This document shows positions 31,549-37,735 of a stretch of 42,886 nucleotides of DNA, in pieces (positions within the stretch are counted from its first letter, which is position 1; each line of letters begins with the position of its first letter). The stretch spans positions 1 to 42,886 of the forward strand of contig JAOPXY010000040.1 in NCBI GenBank assembly GCA_025964895.1, read 5' to 3'. A program made the translations under genes and the position numbers. The notes beneath the pieces were generated by a model, which worked only from the letters and a program-made list of their open reading frames with translations, was not told where the DNA came from and did not search any database. Source of the DNA: Aeromicrobium sp. Lineage in GTDB: Bacteria > Actinomycetota > Actinomycetes > Propionibacteriales > Nocardioidaceae.

Positions 31549-32352
31549 ATGCATGTCGCTCTCCTCCAGCTCGCGTCGACGATCGACGCGGCAACGAACC
31601 GCGAGCTCATCGCGGGGCACCTGGCCGATCTCGGGCCGGACGACGCCCTCGACCTGGTCGTCCTGCCCGAGGCGTCGATGCACGACTTCGGATCGCCGGA
31701 CCTCGATCTCGCCGCCGTCGCGGAGCCGCTCGACGGCCCGTTCGTGACGATGCTCGGCGCGGAGGCGCAGCGGCTCGGCGCCACGATCGTCGCCGGCACG
31801 TTCGAGAGCGTCGGCAACGGCCTGCCGTACAACACACTCGTCGTGATCGACCCGGACGGCACGCTGCGAGCCACCTACCGCAAGATCCACCTCTACGACT
31901 CGTTCGGCTACCGCGAGTCCGACCGACTCCTGCCCGGCGCGATCGAGCCCGTCGTGCTCGACATCGCCGGACGTCCCGTGGGGCTCATGACGTGCTACGA
32001 CCTGCGGTTCCCCGAGCTGGCCCGCGATCTCGTCGACGCGGGGGCGGAGATCCTCGTCGTCCCCGCCGCGTGGGTCGCCGGCGAGCGCAAGCTGCACCAC
32101 TGGCGGACGCTCCTGACCGCCCGCGCGATCGAGAACACCGTCCACGTCGTCGCCAGCGCCCAGGCCGGCGACCGGTACACGGGGCATTCCTTGGTCGTCG
32201 ATCCGTGGGGCTCTATCGTGGTCGAGGCGGAATCCACCCCCGCGCTTCTCCGGGCCACGATCGGGCATGACGAGATCGTGCAGGCACGGGACGAGAATCC
32301 GTCGCTCGCCAATCGAAGACTTCCCACCGAAGGTACGTGTCACAGCTCATGA
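31549..32352 (+). CDS. Carbon-nitrogen hydrolase (nitrilase superfamily amidase)
   Basis: A 267-residue nitrilase-superfamily amidase. The catalytic triad is visible as Glu41 (LPEAS), Lys112 (YRKIHLYD) and Cys149 (MTCYDLRFPE). The NIT1/NIT2-like pattern suggests an omega-amidase or deaminated-glutathione amidase rather than a true nitrilase. I prefer ATG 31549 because GGGAG lies 10 nt upstream; ATG 31540 is nearly on top of that site. Its stop overlaps the following membrane protein gene in ATGA. Confidence 0.9.
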   Translation: MHVALLQLASTIDAATNRELIAGHLADLGPDDALDLVVLPEASMHDFGSPDLDLAAVAEPLDGPFVTMLGAEAQRLGATIVAGTFESVGNGLPYNTLVVIDPDGTLRATYRKIHLYDSFGYRESDRLLPGAIEPVVLDIAGRPVGLMTCYDLRFPELARDLVDAGAEILVVPAAWVAGERKLHHWRTLLTARAIENTVHVVASAQAGDRYTGHSLVVDPWGSIVVEAESTPALLRATIGHDEIVQARDENPSLANRRLPTEGTCHSS

Positions 32353-33404
32353 CCTCGACCGTGCAGGGTGGCCGCCGACGCCTCGACGCCTCGGTACCTC
32401 CCGAGTACGACGTCCCGACCCGCGAGCCGCGGATCGGGTCGCCGCGGACGGTGCGCGCGATCCAGGGCGTCGTCGTCAGCCTGTGGGTCCTCGGCGTCCT
32501 GGGTGCGGGCACCGCGGTCGTCGCCGTCGGCGCCCCGTCGTGGATCCAGCGACCGGCCGCCGGCCTGCTGATGGTCGTGTTCGCGGTGGGCTTGATCCAC
32601 CGCGGCGGTGGCCACATGCGCATCTGGCTGCCGATCACCGCCGTGCTGGCCGTCGCGGCGGTCCTCCTCGAGACGAATCTGCTGCTGGCGTCTGCCGCCT
32701 CGGTCACCGCCGTGCTCGGCGCGGTGTGGGCCGTGCTGGTCACTAGACCGGCGGGCACGGTCGTGGGCGCCCTGTGGGAGTACGTCGTCGCCCTCGTGAC
32801 CGCGCTCAGCGGCACCCTCGCGGTCGCGGCCTGGAACGCGCCGGTCAACTACCAGCGCTTCAACCTCATCGTCATCGCGATCGCCCTGGGCCTCGCGATC
32901 GCTTTGGTCTGGAACCTGGGGGCCGGTCTGCATGGTCTCGGACGTCAGAACCTGGCGATCCTCGCCGGCGTCGCGGTGATCCTGCTGATCGTCCTGGCGT
33001 ACAGCAGCTTCGTCCGCACCCATGGATCACAGACGATCGTCGACGCGCTGAGCGATCTCGTCACGTGGATGCGCCAGCACTTCAAGGGCGTCCCGCGGCC
33101 CGTCGAGGTGTTCATCGGCTTCCCGGCCCTCGTCGTCGGCGTCTCCCTGCGGTCGAAGCGTCGCGAGGGCTGGTGGGTGCTGGTGTTCGCCGTGCTCGGC
33201 ACCGCGGTGCTGTCGACGTCCCTCGTGACGCCCGGCGCCTTCCCCAGCTACATCGGCCTGTCGACGCTGTACTCGGCGATCCTCGGCCTCGTGGTCGGGC
33301 TCGTCGCCCGGCACTACGCGATGCGGCAGGGCTCGGCCCGCGCTGCCCGCGCGATCGAGCAGGTCGTCCGCGTCGAGCCACCCCGCCTCGCACCCCTGAA
33401 GTGA
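32349..33404 (+). CDS. Polytopic membrane protein of unknown function
   Basis: A 351-residue integral membrane protein. After a charged cytoplasmic N-terminus (about 35 residues) come eight or nine hydrophobic helices, for example GVVVSLWVLGVLGAGTAVV, WLPITAVLAVAAVLLE and LAILAGVAVILLIVLAYSSF. A basic patch (SLRSKRREG) lies between helices, and the C-terminal tail is cytoplasmic. I do not recognise the family. ATG 32349 forms an ATGA overlap with the nitrilase stop; a GTG at 32337 is also possible. A GC hairpin (CCCCG/CGGGG, 33416-33431) follows before the tRNA promoter. Confidence 0.75.
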   Translation: MTSTVQGGRRRLDASVPPEYDVPTREPRIGSPRTVRAIQGVVVSLWVLGVLGAGTAVVAVGAPSWIQRPAAGLLMVVFAVGLIHRGGGHMRIWLPITAVLAVAAVLLETNLLLASAASVTAVLGAVWAVLVTRPAGTVVGALWEYVVALVTALSGTLAVAAWNAPVNYQRFNLIVIAIALGLAIALVWNLGAGLHGLGRQNLAILAGVAVILLIVLAYSSFVRTHGSQTIVDALSDLVTWMRQHFKGVPRPVEVFIGFPALVVGVSLRSKRREGWWVLVFAVLGTAVLSTSLVTPGAFPSYIGLSTLYSAILGLVVGLVARHYAMRQGSARAARAIEQVVRVEPPRLAPLK

Positions 33405-33476
33405 GTCGCAGCGTGCCCCGCCCGGACGGGGTGCGATAATCGGTGGCGGCGCAGCACCCTCGTGGCGTTGCCGCCA

Positions 33477-33568
33477 GGAGGGGTGCCGGAGCGGCCGATC
33501 GGAAGCGCCTTGAAAGCGCTCGCTGGCAGCGATGTCAGCCGCGGGTTCGAATCCCGCCCCCTCTGCCA
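33477..33568 (+). tRNA. tRNA-Ser (anticodon TGA)
   Basis: A class II tRNA with a perfect acceptor except for one G-U end pair (GGAGGGG/CCCCTCT). The anticodon stem is AGCGC/GCGCT with loop CTTGAAA, the long variable arm pairs GCTG/CAGC, the T arm is GCGGG-TTCGAAT-CCCGC, and CCA is encoded. GATAAT at 33435-33440 is a plausible -10. It reads UCA and other UCN codons. Confidence 0.97.
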
Positions 33569-33575
33569 CATCAGC

Positions 33576-33654
33576 CCCGTCCCCAGTTCTTGGACGATCC
33601 TGTACCGATCAGCGACCGAGATCGGTACGACATCGTCCAAAAACTGGGGACGGG
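33576..33654. repeat. 79-bp near-perfect palindrome directly after tRNA-Ser(TGA)
   Basis: Arms CCCGTCCCCAGTT (33576-33588) and AACTGGGGACGGG (33642-33654), then TTGGACGAT/ATCGTCCAA after a single mismatch, then GTACCGAT (33602-33609) and ATCGGTAC (33621-33628) after a 3-nt interruption. The loop is 11 nt. In all 30 of 34 arm positions pair. The inner stem and 11-nt loop resemble copy B at 28845 (GTACCGGT/ACCGGTAC). There is no U tract, and it is far longer than a terminator needs to be. Confidence 0.85.
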
Positions 33655-33695
33655 CGTCCGCCGGCCCCGCGACGGCTCGGTGGCACGATGGACCC

Positions 33696-34115
33696 GTGAC
33701 CTCCTACCGGCTCGACCGACTCGCGGTGCTGCCCCTCATCGGCCTCCACGTCATCGGCGCGGGCCTCGCCACGATCCTGGCGTTCTTCGTGTGGGGGCCC
33801 CTCGGCGTCCTCGTCGCGCTGCTGCTCCTGCACGCGGCGCGCCTCGCTCTCCTCCCGCCCTCCGTCGCGCGCACCGACCCCGAGGGCATCCGCCTCGGCG
33901 GGCAGTTCTCGGTCAAGCCAGTCCGCGTGCCATGGGCGGCTGTCGAGGACGTCAGCATCGACGGCCGGACGTTGCAGTTCGACCGCACTGACGGCGGGTC
34001 GGCGTCGCTCCCGCTGGTCTACGTCGGCGCACAGCGCGATGCTCTGGTGAAGGACGTGTACGACCGGCTCAACGCTGTCAACGGCTACCGGCGCTTCGAC
34101 CCGTCGGCTGATTAG
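33696..34115 (+). CDS. Small membrane protein with PH-like C-terminal domain
   Basis: A 139-residue protein with two closely spaced transmembrane helices (LAVLPLIGLHVIGAGLATIL and LGVLVALLLLHAARLALL). A C-terminal beta-rich cytoplasmic region follows (DPEGIRLGGQFSVKPVRVPW, VEDVSIDGRTLQFDR), which looks like the bacterial PH-like (bPH) domains often attached to paired helices. GTG 33696 sits 6 nt after CACGAT, a weak -10. The function of this class is unknown. It stands on the edge of the disrupted region between the two tRNA genes, with a broken Ig-like fragment running in the same frame after its stop. Confidence 0.65.
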   Translation: MTSYRLDRLAVLPLIGLHVIGAGLATILAFFVWGPLGVLVALLLLHAARLALLPPSVARTDPEGIRLGGQFSVKPVRVPWAAVEDVSIDGRTLQFDRTDGGSASLPLVYVGAQRDALVKDVYDRLNAVNGYRRFDPSAD

Positions 34116-34240
34116 AACGCTTCAGTCCGTTCACCTGGTGCCCGGCCAGCGGTCGAGGTCAGCGGCACGGGGAAGATCCGGATCAACGACAAGACGGTCA
34201 CCGCAACCGTCCGCAACGGCGGGTCGAAGGGCGTGGGTCA
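34116..34240 (+). pseudogene. Remnant of a secreted Ig-like repeat protein
   Basis: After the TAG at 34113 the forward frame reads VEVSGTGKIRINDKTVTATV, then RNGGSKG. That is the strand pattern of bacterial Ig-like repeats (GKVTVNGKTVTATV type), such as occur with the secreted Ig-like protein at 39618. There is no start, no signal peptide and no continuation, so it is a fragment cut out of a larger gene. Confidence 0.5.
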
Positions 34241-34330
34241 TGGCCGCGCCACAATGCTGTTCAGCGTGTCCCGGAGATACGCGCCTTTGTAGGTCGCGAC
34301 GATGACTGAAACCGCTGGCGCCTCGCTCAC
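34238..34330 (-). pseudogene. N-terminal stub of a family 2 glycosyltransferase
   Basis: A minus-strand frame from GTG 34330 encodes 30 residues containing VSVIVATYKGAYLRDTLNSI, the canonical first strand and helix of GT2 enzymes, and then stops after VARP. A TAGCGT box lies 7 nt before the GTG, so promoter and start appear intact while the rest of the gene (about 250 codons or more) is gone. It overlaps the end of the Ig-like remnant, marking a deletion or rearrangement junction near 34240. Confidence 0.7.
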
Positions 34331-34475
34331 GCGGCGGACGCTACCACGCCGTGCGGTCGGTGGATCACCTACGGCAGCAGGGCGCGGGAGTCGACCGACT
34401 GACCGCTGTCTCAGCCCGCGGCGCCAGCCGGGAACGCGGCGCGGCGCGGGGGCTTCTGTGGCACACTCTGCCCGT

Positions 34476-35411
34476 GTGAGCAAAGAATCAGTGAAGCGCC
34501 GACTCCGTCGTCCGGCCGGCCTTGCGCTCGGAGTGATGCCCTTCGAATTTGCTGCCCGGAGTTTGCCCGCTGGGCGTGCTCGTGCCGTCGCCCGACTAGG
34601 TCTGAACCGACGCGCGAGCCTCTCGCCCTTTCAGTACACCGATGCATCCACGCAGTTCGGATTCACGATGTCTGGCCACACGAGCGACGTCATTCAGCGG
34701 TTCATATACGCGTTTGGCGCATGGGAACCGAACCTATCCCGATGGGTGGTCAGTCACCTGCGACCTGGGGACGTCGTTCTCGACTGTGGCGCGAATGTCG
34801 GCTACTTCTCCATGCTCGCCGCCAGCAAGGTCGGCGACACCGGCAAAGTGATCGCCTTCGAGCCTGTGCCGTTGTTCGCTGAGACGGTCAAAGCGCAAGC
34901 CGATCGCAATGGATTCGCCAACGTCGAAGTCCGGCAACAGGCGGTGTCTGACGAGCCAGGCACCGTTGATCTGTACGTCGCCGGCGGGAGGAACCTCGGC
35001 GAGTCCAGCACGGAAGAACTGCCCGGATACAGTTCCAAGATCGCCGTCGACCGTGTCCGCGTTGAGGACGTCATTGCTACGTCCCTTTGGCCCGCTATCA
35101 GGTGGGTCAAGGTTGACGTTGAGGGCGACGAATTGCGGGCGTTGCGCGGGATGAGCAAGTTGCTTGCAAGCCTCGGACGTGGGGCGGCGGTCACCATCGA
35201 ACTGGCCCCTAACCGGCTGACCGCGCGAGGGCAATCAGCGGGTGAAGCTATGGCTTTCATGACCACCCTAGGTTTCGTCGCATGGACGATTCCCAATGAC
35301 TACGCCGCACGGCACTACGCCTTCGCCTCCCTGTCGGACCAGAACGCCTGCACGACGTCCCGGCCGAGATCGTCGACGTCATATTCATTAAGGAATGACC
35401 GTGAGCCCTGA
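34476..35411 (+). CDS. FkbM-family methyltransferase with frameshifted C-terminus
   Basis: A SAM-dependent methyltransferase of the FkbM type, usually decorating glycans or natural products. LRPGDVVLDCGANVGYFSML is the SAM motif, IAFEPVPLFAETVKAQADRN follows, and IRWVKVDVEGDELRALRGM is typical of FkbM. GTG 34476 gives 311 residues as read. The last 23 (TTSRPRSSTSYSLRN...) are out of character, while the +1 frame from 35342 reads ERLHDVPAEIVDVIFIKE and stops at 35398, a normal FkbM ending. One base lost near 35341 explains this. The gene has lower GC and more AT-ending codons than its neighbours, suggesting horizontal origin. Confidence 0.8.
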   Translation: MSKESVKRRLRRPAGLALGVMPFEFAARSLPAGRARAVARLGLNRRASLSPFQYTDASTQFGFTMSGHTSDVIQRFIYAFGAWEPNLSRWVVSHLRPGDVVLDCGANVGYFSMLAASKVGDTGKVIAFEPVPLFAETVKAQADRNGFANVEVRQQAVSDEPGTVDLYVAGGRNLGESSTEELPGYSSKIAVDRVRVEDVIATSLWPAIRWVKVDVEGDELRALRGMSKLLASLGRGAAVTIELAPNRLTARGQSAGEAMAFMTTLGFVAWTIPNDYAARHYAFASLSDQNACTTSRPRSSTSYSLRNDREP

Positions 35412-35420
35412 TGCCGCCCC

Positions 35421-35735
35421 TCAGCGCGGGATCGCGATCGACGCGGCCGCGACGACCTGACCGGAGATGATGGCGTAGATGTCGCCCGTGCCGTACAGCG
35501 TCGGGTCCGGGGGTGCCGAGCGAACCGCCGGGCAGCGACATGGCGCGGTTGAAGTCGAACACCGACGCCACCCCGGCGGGCAGCCCCATACCTTGACGTT
35601 CTGGCCGCCGGAACTTCTCCATCTGCAGGTACGCCGTCGCCCCGGCTGCGTGAGCCTGGGCTTGTTCGCGGTAAACGTCGTCGTGTACGGAGCGGCGGTG
35701 TCCGTCGACGCCGCGCTGGTCGTCAGCGTCTCTTG
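35421..35735 (-). pseudogene. Frameshifted remnant of an unidentified protein
   Basis: On the minus strand, protein-like stretches alternate between two frames: TTSAASTDTAAPYTTTFTAN, then GATAYLQMEKFRRPERQ and SVFDFNRAMSLPGGSLGTP in the second frame, then TLYGTGDIYAIISGQVVAAA with a stop at 35421 in the first. At least two frameshifts are needed to join them. I do not recognise the family; together with the short gene upstream it may derive from a phage structural or carbohydrate-binding protein. Confidence 0.4.
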
Positions 35736-35743
35736 AGGTCAGG

Positions 35744-35935
35744 TCAGAGGCACTGGTCGTCGGGGAACCACCGCCCGCCACCGACCGAGACGAACTTCGT
35801 CAGGTCGATCGAGTCGCCCGTCGACGTGTACGCGGTCGTGACCTTGTAGATCGTCGTGCCGACGGTGACAAGCTGGCCCACAATGTACGCCCCGACTGTC
35901 CCCATCTTGGCAGCAACGGACACTCCGACTTGCAA
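35744..35935 (-). CDS. Small protein, possible carbohydrate-binding or phage tail fragment
   Basis: A 63-residue frame with GAYIVGQLVTVGTTIYKVTT followed by DSIDLTKFVSVGGGRWFPDDQ. The pattern W/Y-x-G-x-x-V-x-x-x-x-x-x-Y resembles chitin-binding-like modules (CBM5/12) and short phage virion domains. ATG 35935 has no convincing Shine-Dalgarno, and the codon use is less GC-biased than in the surrounding core genes. It is probably the detached end of the remnant next to it rather than an independent gene. Confidence 0.4.
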   Translation of the reverse strand: MQVGVSVAAKMGTVGAYIVGQLVTVGTTIYKVTTAYTSTGDSIDLTKFVSVGGGRWFPDDQCL

Positions 35936-36010
35936 TGCGCAGGTCCCGATTCGTCGGGACGACCGCTCGGTCGCTATCCTGTTCCGGTTGCACGTTTCGG
36001 CGCGCGACGG

Positions 36011-36097
36011 GGAGGTGTCGCATAGTGGCCTAGTGCGCCCGCCTGCTAAGCGGGTTGAGGTTTAAACCTCTCGCGAGTTCAAATCTCGCCACCTCCG
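36011..36097 (+). tRNA. tRNA-Ser (anticodon GCT)
   Basis: A class II tRNA: perfect acceptor stem GGAGGTG/CACCTCC, anticodon loop CTGCTAA in stem CCCGC/GCGGG, variable arm GAGGTTTAAACCTC, T arm GCGAGTTCAAATCTCGC, discriminator G. CCA is not encoded (CCC follows). It reads AGC/AGU codons. Confidence 0.97.
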
Positions 36098-36105
36098 CCC
36101 CATGC

Positions 36106-36137
36106 AAGGAGCAAGATCCACCTGGATCTTGCTCCTT
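36106..36137 (+). terminator. Rho-independent terminator of tRNA-Ser(GCT)
   Basis: A perfect 14-bp stem AAGGAGCAAGATCC/GGATCTTGCTCCTT with a 4-nt ACCT loop starts 8 nt after the tRNA. The U run is short (TTTGCT). Confidence 0.85.
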
Positions 36138-36242
36138 TGCTCGTTGGCGCACTTCACGCCGAAAGTTCGTTGCGATTTCAGTCCCTCAGCACGGTCACTC
36201 CTCTAGAATTCGGACAACAGTCCAACTAGGGAGCAGACAGAC

Positions 36243-37301
36243 ATGCCAGACATGACGAGCAAGCCCATGAGCTTGCAGAGTCTTGCGTCGATGACGCATG
36301 TGCTGTCACGTTCCCACGACGTTCGTGAGGTGCTCGAGACGGCTGCCGAGAACGCTCGATCGGCGATGGCTGCCGCCACGGTGTCGATCGGCCAGGTCGA
36401 CCTCGGCGTCGACGTCGTGCGGACGATCGTCAACGTCGGAGACCTTGCCGAGAGCGAGTCCCGGTGGCCCGACGACGAGGTCTACCCGATCGGCACCAAC
36501 GAGCGACTCATGTCGGCGATCCACGAGCTGCGCAGCTGGACCGACGACGTCACGGACCCCAACTGCGCCCCTCACGAGCGCGAGCAATTGGAGAAGCTGG
36601 GCAAGGGGTCGTCGCTCGTGACGCCGCTCGTGGTGGAGGGCCAGGCGTGGGGCGAGTTCTACGCCACGCGCCACATCGGCGCCGCACCGTTCGACGTCGA
36701 GGCGATCGCGTACGCCGAGGTGGTGGCGGCGATCCTCGCGGCCGCGGTGTCGCGCACGCTGCGTGAGAGGGAGCTGGAGTCCCTCGCCTTCCACGACGCG
36801 CTCACGGGCCTGTTCAACCGGCGCGGCCTCGACGAGCGCGTCGACCAGCTCTTCGAGCTCGGTGATCGGCTAGAGCGGAAGATCGCCGTCGTCGCGGTCG
36901 ACATCAACGACCTCAAGTGCATCAATGACACCCAGGGCCACCTGAGCGGCGACCAGCAGATCCGCACGGTGGCCACCGCGCTGATAAGGAGCTTCAGCCC
37001 CATGAGCACGAGTGTCGTGGCGCGCGTCGGCGGCGACGAGTTCACCGTCATGGTGGCGGACGCTGAGGTGGCATGCGTGGAGGACGCGATCAACGCGGTG
37101 TGTGCCCAGATCAGCGGCCCCATCTCGGCGATCGGGGTGTCGGCGGGCCTGGCGACCGCGACGCTCACCACGGAGTCGACGACGACGGCGCCCGAGCTCC
37201 TCGCGGCCGCCGACCAGGCCCTGTACGTCGCGAAGCGTTCGGAGTCGCTCGTCGCGGTGCGCGCCGACGGCGGTCCTCTCGAGGAGAGCCTCAGCGCCTG
37301 A
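36243..37301 (+). CDS. GAF-GGDEF diguanylate cyclase
   Basis: A 352-residue cytoplasmic protein making cyclic di-GMP. Residues about 10-175 form a GAF-like sensor (SSLVTPLVVEGQAWGEFYAT). The GGDEF domain follows: FHDALTGLFNRRGLDERVD, VDINDLKCINDTQGHLSGDQ and the active-site loop VARVGGDEFTVMV. No RxxD inhibitory site precedes the loop at the usual five-residue distance, so product inhibition is probably lacking. ATG 36243 has GGGAG 10 nt upstream, and TAGAAT at 36204-36209 is a fair -10. Cyclic di-GMP commonly controls exopolysaccharide, and this gene sits beside the second polysaccharide locus. It overlaps the convergent VanZ gene by 11 bp. Confidence 0.92.
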   Translation: MPDMTSKPMSLQSLASMTHVLSRSHDVREVLETAAENARSAMAAATVSIGQVDLGVDVVRTIVNVGDLAESESRWPDDEVYPIGTNERLMSAIHELRSWTDDVTDPNCAPHEREQLEKLGKGSSLVTPLVVEGQAWGEFYATRHIGAAPFDVEAIAYAEVVAAILAAAVSRTLRERELESLAFHDALTGLFNRRGLDERVDQLFELGDRLERKIAVVAVDINDLKCINDTQGHLSGDQQIRTVATALIRSFSPMSTSVVARVGGDEFTVMVADAEVACVEDAINAVCAQISGPISAIGVSAGLATATLTTESTTTAPELLAAADQALYVAKRSESLVAVRADGGPLEESLSA

Positions 37302-37701
37302 GGCGTCGCCAGCCGACGACCAGCAGCGCGCCGACGGCGCCGCCGAGCGTGTTGGCGACGATGTCACGCATCGACGCGAATCGTTCGGGCCTCAGCACCT
37401 GCTGGCCGGTCTCGATCAGCGCGGTCGTCGCGAAGGCGACCACGGTGGCGTGCAGCCACGTCCACTCGCGCCGCCACAGCAGCACCAGCGCGCCGAGGGG
37501 TATGAACAGCACGACGTTCGCGCCCGCCTCGACCAGGTGGTACGACTCGGAGATCGAGAGCCCGAGGTTCTCCTGCATCCAGACGACGGGCGGGGCCGTG
37601 ACGATGGGCACGTTTTGGTCGATTGGAGTTCTCCAGAAACCGACCGAGGCCAAGGCGAGCAGGTACAGTCCAGTCAGCACCAGAAGCCAACGTCTGCGCA
37701 T
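37291..37701 (-). CDS. VanZ-family membrane protein
   Basis: A 136-residue membrane protein with four hydrophobic helices: WLLVLTGLYLLALASVGFW, ANVVLFIPLGALVLLW, ATVVAFATTALIETGQ and the C-terminal GGAVGALLVVGW. NVVLFIPLG and the ETGQ plus RDIVANTLGG elements are the VanZ-like signature. VanZ homologues influence glycopeptide or lipid sensitivity by an unknown mechanism. Start ATG 37701 lies 6 nt from TACGCT. DUF4012 lies 34 bp upstream on the same strand. Confidence 0.88.
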   Translation of the reverse strand: MRRRWLLVLTGLYLLALASVGFWRTPIDQNVPIVTAPPVVWMQENLGLSISESYHLVEAGANVVLFIPLGALVLLWRREWTWLHATVVAFATTALIETGQQVLRPERFASMRDIVANTLGGAVGALLVVGWRRLRR

Positions 37702-37707
37702 CAACCG

Positions 37708-37713
37708 AGCGTA
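37708..37713 (-). promoter_or_regulatory. -10 box (TACGCT) of a probable leaderless vanZ-like promoter
   Basis: On the minus strand TACGCT is followed by 6 nt and ATG 37701, within the 34-bp gap after the DUF4012 gene. Confidence 0.5.
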
Positions 37714-37735
37714 CGGACGACGTGGTGCACGACCA

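Noticed and set aside
34462-34478. CACACT before GTG 34476 as another leaderless -10
   Set aside because: It lacks the TA start of the TANNNT pattern, so it was left out of the leaderless set.
33477-36097. Matching att-like direct repeats between the two tRNA-Ser 3' ends
   Set aside because: The T-arm/acceptor sequences differ (GGGTTCGAATCCC versus GAGTTCAAATCTC), and no partial tRNA copy was found, so no att pair can be claimed.
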